Positions 41,269 through 49,377 of a stretch of 49,740 nucleotides of DNA are shown here, one piece after another. Positions within the stretch are counted from its first letter, which is position 1; every line of letters begins with the position of its first letter. The DNA is from Kribbella antibiotica (GTDB taxonomy: Bacteria; Actinomycetota; Actinomycetes; Propionibacteriales; Kribbellaceae). The position numbers and the translations under genes are program-made. A model generated the notes under the pieces. It saw only the letters and a list, made by a program, of their open reading frames with translations, was not told where the DNA came from and ran no database searches. The stretch spans positions 1 through 49,740 of the forward strand of contig NZ_SMKX01000054.1 in NCBI RefSeq assembly GCF_004349055.1. The letters are read 5' to 3'.

Positions 41269-42278
41269 TGTCGCGGTACGACGAAGAGGCGAAGTACGAC
41301 CGGCCCAAGCGCCGGACCCGGCCACGCACCAAGGACCGTCCGACGTACGACGATGCTGTCGTCGCCTTCGTCACCACGCGCGACCGGGGGCGCTACACGT
41401 GCTGGGTCGGCGACACGACGACCGGCCGGCAGGTGACTGCGATGAAGGCTCGCCAGCTCGGGCGCAAGGGCGTGATCGTCGGCGACCTGGTCAAGCTCGA
41501 CGGCAACGCCACCGGTGACGAGGGCTCGCTGGCCCGGATCGTCGAGGTGCTCCCCCGAACGACCCTGCTGCGCCGCTCGGCCGATGACGACGACCCGATC
41601 GAGCGACCGCTGGTCGCGAACGCCGAACAGCTCGTGATCGTTGTCTCCGTCGCCAACCCGGAGCCCCGCACCGGGCTCATCGACCGCTTCCTGGTCGCCG
41701 CGTACGACGCAGGGATGCGGCCACTGCTCTGCCTGACCAAGACCGACCTGGCCGACCCCACACCGCTGCTCGACGCGTACCGCCCGCTCGGGGTCGAGTC
41801 AGTGGCCACCCAGCAAGGTGGTGACCTGGAGGCGCTCCGTGAGCAGCTAGAGGGTCGCACCAGCGTGCTGGTGGGTCACTCCGGCGTCGGAAAGTCCACC
41901 CTGGTCAACGGGATCATCCCGACCGCGCAGCGCGCCATCGGTGTCGTCAACGAGGTCACCGGCCGCGGCCGGCACACCTCCACCAGCACCGTCGTACTGC
42001 GGCTGCCGGATGGCGGTTGGATCATCGACACCCCGGGCATCCGGTCCTTCGGCCTTGCCCATGTCGATGCCGACAAGCTCATCGACGCGTTCCCTGACCT
42101 CGCGGACCTCACTGGCGACTGTCCCCGCGCATGCACCCACACCGAGCTCTCCCCCGGCTGCGCCCTCGACACGGCAGTCGCCGAGGGCACAGCCGACCCG
42201 GAGCGGGTCACGTCGTTCCGCCGCCTGCTGGCCAGCCGCGAAGGGCGCGAGCAGAAGGACCCCGAGCAGCCTACTTAG
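41268..42278 (+). CDS. rsgA: Ribosome small-subunit-dependent GTPase A
   Basis: 336-residue circularly permuted GTPase that helps late 30S maturation. The N-terminal OB fold (TRDRGRYTCWVGDTT) is preceded by a basic tail. The G motifs appear in permuted order: G4 LTKTDL, then G1 GHSGVGKSTLVNG, then G3 IDTPGIRSFG. A C-terminal zinc-knuckle-like region follows, with DCPRACTHTELSPGCAL (Cys, Cys, His, Cys). It is translationally coupled to aroA. The 3' end overlaps the convergent DUF2231 gene by 8 bases. Confidence 0.95.
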   Translation: MSRYDEEAKYDRPKRRTRPRTKDRPTYDDAVVAFVTTRDRGRYTCWVGDTTTGRQVTAMKARQLGRKGVIVGDLVKLDGNATGDEGSLARIVEVLPRTTLLRRSADDDDPIERPLVANAEQLVIVVSVANPEPRTGLIDRFLVAAYDAGMRPLLCLTKTDLADPTPLLDAYRPLGVESVATQQGGDLEALREQLEGRTSVLVGHSGVGKSTLVNGIIPTAQRAIGVVNEVTGRGRHTSTSTVVLRLPDGGWIIDTPGIRSFGLAHVDADKLIDAFPDLADLTGDCPRACTHTELSPGCALDTAVAEGTADPERVTSFRRLLASREGREQKDPEQPT

Positions 42279-42762
42279 GCAGCTGCCCGTCCCAGACCGC
42301 CTTCGCACCGGCGTCCCCGGTGCGAACGGTCTGGTAGATCACCAGTACGCCGATCACAACCACCGCTGCGCTGGTCACGAGCTCCAGTGCTCGGCCACGA
42401 CCCTCTTTGGCGCCCTTGCCGCTGGCCAGCGCAGATGGTCCGCCCAGCAGCAGGAACGCAGCCACGGCGATCACTGCGAAGATCAGGCAGAACCAGAACA
42501 GCAGGTCGCCACGCTGCTGGTGTAGCTCGACCGCCTTCTGCAGAGTGGGGACTGCGGCAACAAAAGCCTCACCGCTCTCCTTGGCGACGAAGGCGAGCAC
42601 CAGCGAGCCCAGGCCGAGCAGCAGCACCGGCCAACGCAGAAGCCACCGCCAGCGCGGTACAAGAGCGAAAACGATCGCGGTCAGGGCGGAGACCGGGAGC
42701 ACCAGCACAGCGGCGTGGATCACCAGCACATGCATCGGCAGATCCCCGAAGCGCTCGAACAT
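42271..42762 (-). CDS. DUF2231 family membrane protein
   Basis: 163 residues with four membrane helices. HVLVIHAAVLVLPVSALT at the N-terminus and LHQQRGDLLFWFCLIF in the middle are characteristic of DUF2231, whose conserved histidines (in HVLVIH and ELHQQRGD) suggest haem or metal binding. Start ATG 42762 has a perfect AGGAGG about 6 bases upstream. It diverges from hisN. Function is unknown. Confidence 0.85.
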   Translation of the reverse strand: MFERFGDLPMHVLVIHAAVLVLPVSALTAIVFALVPRWRWLLRWPVLLLGLGSLVLAFVAKESGEAFVAAVPTLQKAVELHQQRGDLLFWFCLIFAVIAVAAFLLLGGPSALASGKGAKEGRGRALELVTSAAVVVIGVLVIYQTVRTGDAGAKAVWDGQLPK

Positions 42763-42782
42763 GTGACGCCTCCTAAAGGCAG

Positions 42783-42831
42783 TCGTGTGGTTCTGTACCA
42801 GTGCACACGATCTGAACCGCCATTCGGTTCA
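42783..42831. promoter_or_regulatory. Two inverted repeats between DUF2231 and hisN genes
   Basis: TCGTGTG (42783-42789) and CACACGA (42804-42810) are 7-bp perfect arms 14 bases apart. Directly after them TGAACCG-ccatt-CGGTTCA (42813-42831) is a second dyad with 7-bp arms. They lie between divergent starts and are probable operators. Confidence 0.55.
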
Positions 42832-42875
42832 ACCGCGCCGCAAGACGGGGCGGTGAGGCGGGGAAGGTATTCGGC

Positions 42876-42881
42876 TAGCCT
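42876..42881 (+). promoter_or_regulatory. -10 hexamer TAGCCT of hisN (leaderless)
   Basis: TAGCCT is followed by 6 bases and the ATG at 42888; no ribosome binding site. Confidence 0.55.
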
Positions 42882-42887
42882 TCGGCC

Positions 42888-43667
42888 ATGCCCTCGCACA
42901 CGGATGACCTGCGGCTCGCCCACATCCTGGCCGACGATGCTGACTCGACCACGATGGACCGCTTCAAGGCACTCGACCTGCACGTGGCGACCAAGCCCGA
43001 CATGACCCATGTGAGCGATGCGGATCAGCGGGTCGAGGACGTGATGCGCAAAACGCTCTCCCGGGCCCGCCCGCGGGATGCGTTCGTCGGCGAGGAGGCA
43101 GGGACGACGGGTTGGGGCGCCCGCCGCTGGGTGGTCGATCCGATCGACGGCACTGCCAACTACGTCCGTGGCGTCCCCGTGTGGGCCACACTGATCAGTC
43201 TGATGATCGAGGACCAGGTCGTCGTCGGTGTGGTCTCCGCTCCGGCCATCGGCCGCCGCTGGTGGGCGTCGTACGGTGACGGGGCCTGGACCGGCCGCTC
43301 GCTGCACTCGTCGCAGCCCTGCCGGGTCAGCGACGTCAGCACGATCGAGGACGCCTCGCTGTCCTACTCGTCGATCAAGGGCTGGGACAAGCTCGGCAAG
43401 GCCGACCAGTGGACCGGCCTGATGGACGACTGCTGGCGGACCCGCGCGTACGGCGACTTCTGGTCCTACATGCTGGTCGCCGAGGGCGCGGTCGACATCG
43501 CCGCCGAGCCCGAGCTGAACCTGTGGGACATGGCCGCCCTGTCGATCATCGTCGAGGAGGCCGGCGGCAAGTTCAGCTCGGTCGACGGTGAGCCCGGCCC
43601 CGGCGGCCCGAACGCTCTCGCCACCAACGGCCGCCTGCACGACGAGGTACTGAAGCGCCTAGCGTGA
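42888..43667 (+). CDS. hisN: Histidinol-phosphatase, inositol monophosphatase family
   Basis: 259-residue magnesium-dependent phosphatase. The metal site consists of FVGEEAG, VVDPIDGTANYVRG and the late LNLWDMAAL. The TANYVRG variant (rather than TxNFxxG) and the length match the HisN group that dephosphorylates histidinol phosphate in actinobacterial histidine synthesis. The position near aroA-rsgA is also found in Streptomyces. Other inositol-phosphatase-like substrates cannot be excluded. The start is supported by TAGCCT-N6-ATG. Confidence 0.85.
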   Translation: MPSHTDDLRLAHILADDADSTTMDRFKALDLHVATKPDMTHVSDADQRVEDVMRKTLSRARPRDAFVGEEAGTTGWGARRWVVDPIDGTANYVRGVPVWATLISLMIEDQVVVGVVSAPAIGRRWWASYGDGAWTGRSLHSSQPCRVSDVSTIEDASLSYSSIKGWDKLGKADQWTGLMDDCWRTRAYGDFWSYMLVAEGAVDIAAEPELNLWDMAALSIIVEEAGGKFSSVDGEPGPGGPNALATNGRLHDEVLKRLA

Positions 43668-43672
43668 CCACG

Positions 43673-43678
43673 TAGGGT
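43673..43678 (+). promoter_or_regulatory. -10 hexamer TAGGGT of the M16 peptidase gene (leaderless)
   Basis: TAGGGT is followed by 6 bases and the ATG at 43685. Confidence 0.55.
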
Positions 43679-43684
43679 GGCCGC

Positions 43685-44962
43685 ATGCCCTTGAACTACC
43701 CCCTTGCAGAGCAGACGCTCGACAACGGCCTGCGGGTCGTGGTCAGTTCGGACCGCGCCGTTCCGATCGTCGCGGTCAACCTCTGGTACGACGTGGGTTC
43801 GCGTCACGAGCCACCCGGCCTGACCGGGTTTGCGCACCTGTTCGAGCACCTGATGTTCCAGGGCTCGCGCAACGTCGAGTCCGGTGCGCACTTCAGCCTG
43901 CTGGAGACGGTCGGTGCGAGTCTGAACGCGAGCACCTTCTTCGACCGCACCAACTACTTCGAGTCGCTGCCGAGCGGCGGTCTGGATCTGGCCCTGTGGC
44001 TGGAGGCCGACCGGATGGGCTATCTGCTCGACGCGCTCACCCAGGAGAACCTGGACAACCAGCGTGACGTGGTGAAGGAGGAGAAGCGGCAGAGCTACGA
44101 CAACCGCCCGTACGGCGACTCGTACGAGCGACTCGTCCGCCTGCTCTTCCCCGAGAACCACCCGTACGCGCACATGACGATCGGCTCGATGGCCGACCTG
44201 GATGCGGCCTCGCTGGAGGATGTGCACGCGTTCTTCCGCAAGTACTACGGCCCGAACAACGCCGTCCTGACCATCGTCGGTGACGTGTCGGTCGAGGACG
44301 CCTTCGACGCCGCCAAGCGGTACTTCGGCCACCTCGAGGCCATCCCGACGCCACCGCCGGCCCCGGACGGCACGATCGGCCCGCTCACCGAGGTGCTGCG
44401 TGACGACGTCCAGGAGGACGTGCCGTCCGACCTGATCACCATGATGTTCCGGCTGCCGCCGGACGGGACTCCGGAGCTGGATGCGGCCGGGCTGGCGCTC
44501 GACGTGCTCGCTGCGGGTCAGAGCGGCCGGCTGAACCGCAGGCTGGTCCGCGACGAGCAGATCGCCCAGTCCGTCTCCGGTGGGGCGCTCCCGCTGATCG
44601 GTGGGGTGTCTTTCGGGACGCTGACCGGTATCGCGTCGGAGGGCGTCGACCTGCAGCAGGTCGAGGACGCACTGGTCGAGGAGATCGAGAAGCTGGCCGA
44701 GGGCGGCATCACGGCCGACGAGCTGGCCACCGTGCAGGCGCAGGCCGAGCGGGACTGGCTGGAGGCGCTGTCGACAGTCGCCGGCCGGGCAGACGAGATC
44801 TCCCACCACGCGCTGCTGTTCGGCGACCCGAACCGGATCAACACCCGGATCGACCAGGTTCGCGCAGTGACGGCCGAGCAGGTCCAGTCCGCTGCCCGCG
44901 AATGGATCCGGGCGGCTGGTCGCGCTCAGGTGACATACCGCCGTACGGAGGAGGAAGCATGA
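43685..44962 (+). CDS. M16 family zinc peptidase, catalytic subunit
   Basis: 425-residue inverzincin-type metalloprotease. The inverted zinc motif HxxEH is HLFEHLMF with His51, Glu54 and His55, and the distal Glu lies in the VVKEEKRQS region about 80 residues later. The C-terminal half contains the R/Y-type substrate pair typical of processing peptidases (for example GQSGRLNRRLV). With the coupled paralogue it should form a heterodimer that cleaves peptides, similar to mitochondrial processing peptidase. Its stop overlaps the next gene by 4 bases (ATGA). A -10 hexamer 6 bases before the ATG suggests a leaderless mRNA. Confidence 0.92.
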   Translation: MPLNYPLAEQTLDNGLRVVVSSDRAVPIVAVNLWYDVGSRHEPPGLTGFAHLFEHLMFQGSRNVESGAHFSLLETVGASLNASTFFDRTNYFESLPSGGLDLALWLEADRMGYLLDALTQENLDNQRDVVKEEKRQSYDNRPYGDSYERLVRLLFPENHPYAHMTIGSMADLDAASLEDVHAFFRKYYGPNNAVLTIVGDVSVEDAFDAAKRYFGHLEAIPTPPPAPDGTIGPLTEVLRDDVQEDVPSDLITMMFRLPPDGTPELDAAGLALDVLAAGQSGRLNRRLVRDEQIAQSVSGGALPLIGGVSFGTLTGIASEGVDLQQVEDALVEEIEKLAEGGITADELATVQAQAERDWLEALSTVAGRADEISHHALLFGDPNRINTRIDQVRAVTAEQVQSAAREWIRAAGRAQVTYRRTEEEA

Positions 44963-46305
44963 ACCTGATCACCACTCCCCCACCGGTCACCCCGCCGGGC
45001 CCGTGGAAGTTCCCGGAGTCGACGGCCACGACCACCAGCGCCGGCACGCCGGTGCACATCTTCGACCGCCCCGGCCAGTACGTCGCCACTGTGCGCGTCA
45101 CGATCGCGATGCCGCTCTTCGTGGAGCCGCGGGAGCTTGAGGGCGTCGCGACGATCATGTCGCGCACTCTCGACGAGGGCACCGAGCTGCACTCGGCCAA
45201 CGACTTCGCTGCGGCGCTGGAGCGGCACGGAGCGGCGTACGGCGTCGATGTCAGCTCGGACGCGCTGCACGTCGAGATCTCGGTCCCAGTGTCGCATCTC
45301 GCTCCGGCCGTGAAGCTGCTCGCAGAGGCCGTCACCCGGCCCGCGTTCAACGTCGCCGATGTCGGACGGCATGTGACGATCCGGCTCGGCGAAATCAACC
45401 AGGAGAAGGCGAACGCCGGCTACCGGGCCCGTGAGGCCTTCGCTGCGCACCTGTTCGACACCTCCGCGCGCCGTTCCCGCCCGACAGCCGGTACGCCGGA
45501 CACCATCCGCCCGCTGACGAATGTCCAGGTGGCCGAGTTCTACCGGAGCAACGTCGGTCCGGCGCGCGCGCAGATCCTGTTCGCCGGTGACGCGACTGGT
45601 GTGGATGTCGCTGCGATCGTGGACGACGCTTTCGGCGACTGGCGGGCCGAGGTCGCGCCCGTGCTGGAGGCTCCGGAGCCGCTGTACCTGCCTGGCAACC
45701 GCCTGGTGCTGGTGGACCGCCCTGGCTCGGTGCAGAGCCAGCTGGTGATCGGCTGCGCCGGTCCGGACCGCCGAAGCGCCGCGTGGGGTCCTGCCGCCGT
45801 GGCGAACCACGTGGTCGGTGGCACGATCACCTCCCGCGTGGACACCGTCCTGCGCGAGGAGAAGGGGTACACGTACGGAACGCGCAGCAGCTTCTCAGCA
45901 CCCCGCAAGGGCGGCACCTTCACGCTCGGCGGCGCCGTACGGACTGAGGTGACCGGTGCGGCCATTGGCGACGCACTGCGGATCCTGCGCGAGGCACGCG
46001 ACGGTCTGACCGAGCAAGAGGTGCAGGAGGCCAAGGACAGCCTCACGCTGACCGCACCGCTGCGCTACGAGCAGGCGGACTCGATCATTCAGCAGGTGGG
46101 CAGCAACATCGCCAACGGCGTCCCCATCAACTTCGCCGACACCTACATGCAGCGGATCGCCGCGACCACGGCCGAGCAGGCCACAGCGGCGTACCGGGAG
46201 TTCGTGGGAACCGAAGGGCTGCTGGTTGTCGTCGTAGGGGAAGCCAAGGACGTCAGGCCGCAGCTCACCGAGTTCGGACTGGGGGACCTGATCGAACTGA
46301 CCTGA
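44959..46305 (+). CDS. M16 family peptidase-like protein, non-catalytic partner
   Basis: 448 residues with the M16 fold but no HxxEH; the equivalent region (EGVATIMSRTLDEGTELHSANDF) lacks the zinc ligands. The Arg/Tyr region near the C-terminus (REEKGYTYGTRSSFSAPRKGG) is well conserved, which is what the substrate-binding partner of an M16 heterodimer shows. ATG 44959 has GGAGGAAGC directly upstream, inside the catalytic gene; the longer in-frame start at 44902 also lies within that gene. A small DUF4190 membrane protein gene follows 10 bases later in the same direction. Confidence 0.9.
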   Translation: MNLITTPPPVTPPGPWKFPESTATTTSAGTPVHIFDRPGQYVATVRVTIAMPLFVEPRELEGVATIMSRTLDEGTELHSANDFAAALERHGAAYGVDVSSDALHVEISVPVSHLAPAVKLLAEAVTRPAFNVADVGRHVTIRLGEINQEKANAGYRAREAFAAHLFDTSARRSRPTAGTPDTIRPLTNVQVAEFYRSNVGPARAQILFAGDATGVDVAAIVDDAFGDWRAEVAPVLEAPEPLYLPGNRLVLVDRPGSVQSQLVIGCAGPDRRSAAWGPAAVANHVVGGTITSRVDTVLREEKGYTYGTRSSFSAPRKGGTFTLGGAVRTEVTGAAIGDALRILREARDGLTEQEVQEAKDSLTLTAPLRYEQADSIIQQVGSNIANGVPINFADTYMQRIAATTAEQATAAYREFVGTEGLLVVVVGEAKDVRPQLTEFGLGDLIELT

Positions 46306-46315
46306 GGAGCACAGG

Positions 46316-46654
46316 ATGTCGTACACCGACGCCACCGACCGGACGCACACCTTCTACCCGGTGCAGCCCGGCTCCCCGGACCAGCCGGCGTACGGCATCC
46401 TTCAGGACAACTCCCAGGCGACCGTCGCGGTCGTCCTGGGAGCGATCGCCCTCTGCACCGGGCTGCTGTTCCTGTCCCCGGTCGCCTGGTGGCTCGGCAG
46501 CCAGTCGGTGGCCGAGATCGACGCCCGGCCCGGTGTCTACAACAACCGCGGAATGGCCCAGGCCGGCCGCATCCTCGGCATCGTCGGTACGGCGCTGCTC
46601 GCCGCCGGCCTGGTCTTCTTCGTGCTCATGCTGACCACGTTCGTGGCGGTCTGA
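46316..46654 (+). CDS. DUF4190 small membrane protein
   Basis: 112 residues with a polar N-terminus and two membrane helices (about 37-60 and 84-110). The segment between, GSQSVAEIDARPGVYNNRGMAQAGRILGIVG, is the DUF4190 hallmark. GAGGAG lies a few bases before ATG 46316. It probably belongs to the M16 transcript. It ends one base from the convergent septum-type gene, which also contains a DUF4190 unit. Confidence 0.85.
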   Translation: MSYTDATDRTHTFYPVQPGSPDQPAYGILQDNSQATVAVVLGAIALCTGLLFLSPVAWWLGSQSVAEIDARPGVYNNRGMAQAGRILGIVGTALLAAGLVFFVLMLTTFVAV

Positions 46655-46655
46655 G

Positions 46656-47483
46656 CTACTTGCTAGGAACCACCAAGCAGGTGACGCTGCGGTCGCCCAG
46701 CCGCCAACTGCTGTCGGTCGGGTGCAGGTAGAAGATGTCGGACGGCTCGGCCGCCTGCTTGTTCAGCGCGTCCCACCGGTCGGTGCAGCCCGTCTCGGCC
46801 GAGGCCTGGACGGACGCTGCGCCCGGGAACTTGCCGGCTGGCAGAGTGAACAAGGCGTAGGCCTCGCCGCCGTTCGGCCCGCTGCACGGGACGAGTTTCA
46901 GCCCACTGACATCGTCGCTCTCGCTGAGCTTCTCGACGCAGTCACCGACCTTGAGCTTGTTCGGCTGCACCCTCGTCGGCTCGGTCACCTGTCCGGACGA
47001 ATCCCGCTTCGGCTCGTCGCCGGCATCGATGACCGCTGCCACGAAGATGCCGATGAGCCCCAGGATCCAGAGCCCGGACAGGACTAGACCGGCGATCGCG
47101 AGCCCGCGCCCGCCCTGGTTGCGCTGCTTGATCTGGCGCAGCCCCACGATGCCGAAGATGACACTGAGCAGGATCCCGCCGATGATGCCGAAGATCAGCG
47201 ACGCGATCGCGAACCCGTTGGTGCCCTGCGGCGGGCCCTGATACGGCTGCTGGGGAATCCCCTGGATCGGGGACATGGGCGGGAAACCCGGCTGCTGACC
47301 GCCGTACGGCGCCGGTCCCGGGTACGGCGGCTGACCGCCGTACTGGGGCTGTCCGCCGTACTGGGGTGCGCCGTCCTGCGGTGCCCCGTACTGGGGCTGT
47401 CCGGGTTGCTGGGGACCCGGGTAGGGCGGCTGGCCGTCGGAGGGCGGACCGGGAGGCCCGGCCGGGGGTGGAGTCTGACTCAT
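46656..47483 (-). CDS. DUF4190 / septum-formation domain membrane protein
   Basis: 275 residues. A long Pro/Gly/Gln/Tyr-rich cytosolic N-terminus with repeated QYGGQPQYGG-type units (about 1-88) is followed by a DUF4190 double helix (about 90-150: GLRQIKQRNQGGRGLAIAGLVLSG) and an extracytoplasmic domain of the septum-formation family (KVGDCVEKL, LVPCSGPNGGEAYALF, CTDRWDAL, VTCLV; four cysteines). The family is linked to cell division in actinobacteria; its direct role is unproven. ATG 47483 has TACAGT exactly 6 bases upstream, so a leaderless mRNA is likely. The earlier in-frame start is not used. Confidence 0.85.
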   Translation of the reverse strand: MSQTPPPAGPPGPPSDGQPPYPGPQQPGQPQYGAPQDGAPQYGGQPQYGGQPPYPGPAPYGGQQPGFPPMSPIQGIPQQPYQGPPQGTNGFAIASLIFGIIGGILLSVIFGIVGLRQIKQRNQGGRGLAIAGLVLSGLWILGLIGIFVAAVIDAGDEPKRDSSGQVTEPTRVQPNKLKVGDCVEKLSESDDVSGLKLVPCSGPNGGEAYALFTLPAGKFPGAASVQASAETGCTDRWDALNKQAAEPSDIFYLHPTDSSWRLGDRSVTCLVVPSK

Positions 47484-47489
47484 GGTCGG

Positions 47490-47495
47490 ACTGTA
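47490..47495 (-). promoter_or_regulatory. -10 hexamer TACAGT (leaderless start)
   Basis: TACAGT is followed by 6 bases and the ATG at 47483. Confidence 0.55.
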
Positions 47496-47538
47496 AACCC
47501 CGCCGGCCGGTCCTGCCGGGATCAGGCCTGCACCGGAA

Positions 47539-47964
47539 TTAACTCGAGATGTAGTTGGACAGCTGCTCCTTCTCGAACTCCAGCTCGCCGATCCGCGACT
47601 TGACCACGTCACCGATGCTGACCAGGCCGGTCAGCGCACCGTCCACGACGATCGGGACGTGCCGGATCCGGCGGTCCGTCATCAGCCGCATCATGTTGTC
47701 GATCAGATCGTCCGGCGTACCGGTGTGGACCTCGGCGGTCATGATCGCGTTGACCCGGACGTCACCCGCGTCCGGCGTACCGTTCCAGAGCCGGACGATG
47801 TCGCGCTCGGAGACGATGCCGTCCACCGAGGAACCGTCCGCACTCACCACCACTGCACCGATGTTGTGCTCGGCCAGCAGGGCAAGGAGTTCGGTGACGG
47901 TCGCTTGGGGCGAGATCGTGACGACCTCGTTTCCCTTGCCGCGCAGTACGTCGTTGATCTTCAC
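47539..47964 (-). CDS. Tandem CBS-domain protein
   Basis: 141-residue stand-alone Bateman module of two CBS domains. Each carries the usual turn: DGSSVDGIVSERDIVR in the first and DGALTGLVSIGDVVK in the second. The pair should bind an adenine nucleotide and act as a regulatory subunit; similar proteins of about 140 residues are abundant in actinobacteria. Start GTG 47964 has a perfect AGGAGG 4 bases upstream; a longer reading to 47994 would place this binding site inside the gene. Confidence 0.88.
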   Translation of the reverse strand: MKINDVLRGKGNEVVTISPQATVTELLALLAEHNIGAVVVSADGSSVDGIVSERDIVRLWNGTPDAGDVRVNAIMTAEVHTGTPDDLIDNMMRLMTDRRIRHVPIVVDGALTGLVSIGDVVKSRIGELEFEKEQLSNYISS

Positions 47965-48074
47965 GGAGCCTCCTGCAGTTCGAGGGGGGACCAATACCCC
48001 AAGGTAGCGAAAAGACCACTCGCGCGGCAGGTCTCATCTCAGAAACGATGAGTGACGACGATGTCACTCGCTGT

Positions 48075-48090
48075 TGTGAACATATTCACG
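48075..48090. promoter_or_regulatory. CRP-like operator upstream of MFS gene
   Basis: TGTGAACATATTCACG matches TGTGA-N6-TCACA with one mismatch and contains the dyad GTGAA/TTCAC. Its centre lies about 42 bases before the start point expected from the hexamer TAGGCT at 48113-48118, the place for class II activation. Confidence 0.65.
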
Positions 48091-48112
48091 AGCCCTTCGG
48101 CGTCCTGGCCCG

Positions 48113-48118
48113 TAGGCT
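48113..48118 (+). promoter_or_regulatory. -10 hexamer TAGGCT of MFS gene
   Basis: TAGGCT would start transcription near 48124-48125, giving a leader of about 25 bases with the ribosome binding site GAGGGAG. Confidence 0.5.
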
Positions 48119-48149
48119 CGCCAGGTTTGGTACCGAGCGAGGGAGACTC

Positions 48150-49373
48150 ATGAGCTGGCGGCAGGACCTCGCCGTACTGCGGCTTCGCGACGTCCGGTTG
48201 TTCGTCATGTCCCGGTTCGTCTCGATCCTCGGGTCCACGATCGCGCCGGTGGCCCTGGTGTTCGCCGTTCTGGACATCTCGCACACGGCAAGCGCGGTCG
48301 GCCTCGTGCTCGCGGCCCGGAGCATCCCGAACATCGTGTTCCTGCTGATCGGCGGTGTGATCTCCGACCGCCTGCCCCGGCACCTCGTCATCCTGGTCGC
48401 CAACTCGGTCAGCGGCCTCACTCAGGCGCTCGCCGCCGTCCTCGTGCTCTCCGGCCACGCGACGATCGGGCAACTGGTCGTGATCGAGGCGATCAACGGA
48501 GCGGCCGCCGCCTTCGTGATGCCGGCGATGGCCGGTGTCCTCCCGGCGATCGTCAGCAAGTCCGACCTTCCGCAGGCGATGGCGATCTCCGGCTTTGCCC
48601 GGTCGGCCGCGATGATCGGCGGCGGCGCGGTCGCCGGCGTCATCGTCGGGCTGACCGGTCCAGGGGTCGGACTGGCGGTCGACGCGGCCACGTTCTTGAT
48701 CGGCGCAGCCCTGATTTCTCGGCTCACGCTGCCGCCCATCACCCGCGAAGCAGCTTCGGTACTCACGGACCTTCGCGAAGGCTGGAGCGAATTCGCCTCC
48801 CGGCAGTGGGTCTGGGTCGTCGTACTGGCCTTCGGTCTGCTCAACGTCCTTTACACCGCCTGCTATCAGACCCTCGGCCCGGTCATCGCCGACCGCACCT
48901 TCGGCCGCACCGGCTGGGGCCTGGTGAGCGCCTGCTTCGGCGCCGGCCTGGTGCTCGGCGGCCTCCTGATGCTCCGCCTCAAACCGCGTTACCCGCTCCG
49001 CGCCGGAATGGCCGGCATGCTGCTCGGGGCGCCGATGATTCCCTGCCTGGCTTTGTTCCCCAACCTCGTCGTCATCGCCATCGCCGCATTCATCATGGGC
49101 CTCGGCTTCGAGGTGTTCGGCATCGGCTGGGAGACCGCCCTCGGCCAGCACGTCCCCCTCGACAAGCTCTCCCGCGTCTCGTCGTACGACATGCTCGGCT
49201 CGTTCATCGCCAACCCCATCGGCCAACTCGGCGTCGGCTACGTCGTCGCCGCCGCGTCGATCAAGGCCGTCGAGCTGTACGGCGGCACGCTCTACACGCT
49301 GATCATCATCGGCGCCCTCGTCGTCCCCTCGGTCTGGAAGCTCCGCAGGCTGGACCACGCACCAGTAGGCTGA
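48150..49373 (+). CDS. Major facilitator superfamily transporter
   Basis: 407-residue inner-membrane protein with about 11-12 helices. LRLRDVRLFVMSRFVSILGSTIAPVALVFAVLD opens the first helix pair, and GGVISDRLPRHLVI is the loop 2-3 motif A variant. The overall pattern resembles the enterobactin-exporter/macrolide-efflux branch (MFS_3 type), so drug or siderophore export is possible; the substrate is unknown. ATG 48150 has GAGGGAG close upstream; the earlier in-frame start at 48048 would run through the CRP-like site and promoter. It is followed by a partial gene 4 bases later, which has its own -10 hexamer inside this gene. Confidence 0.88.
   Translation: MSWRQDLAVLRLRDVRLFVMSRFVSILGSTIAPVALVFAVLDISHTASAVGLVLAARSIPNIVFLLIGGVISDRLPRHLVILVANSVSGLTQALAAVLVLSGHATIGQLVVIEAINGAAAAFVMPAMAGVLPAIVSKSDLPQAMAISGFARSAAMIGGGAVAGVIVGLTGPGVGLAVDAATFLIGAALISRLTLPPITREAASVLTDLREGWSEFASRQWVWVVVLAFGLLNVLYTACYQTLGPVIADRTFGRTGWGLVSACFGAGLVLGGLLMLRLKPRYPLRAGMAGMLLGAPMIPCLALFPNLVVIAIAAFIMGLGFEVFGIGWETALGQHVPLDKLSRVSSYDMLGSFIANPIGQLGVGYVVAAASIKAVELYGGTLYTLIIIGALVVPSVWKLRRLDHAPVG
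49366..49371 (+). promoter_or_regulatory. -10 hexamer TAGGCT (leaderless start of last gene)
   Basis: TAGGCT overlaps the MFS stop codon region and is followed by 6 bases and the GTG at 49378. Confidence 0.5.
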
Positions 49374-49377
49374 CGCC

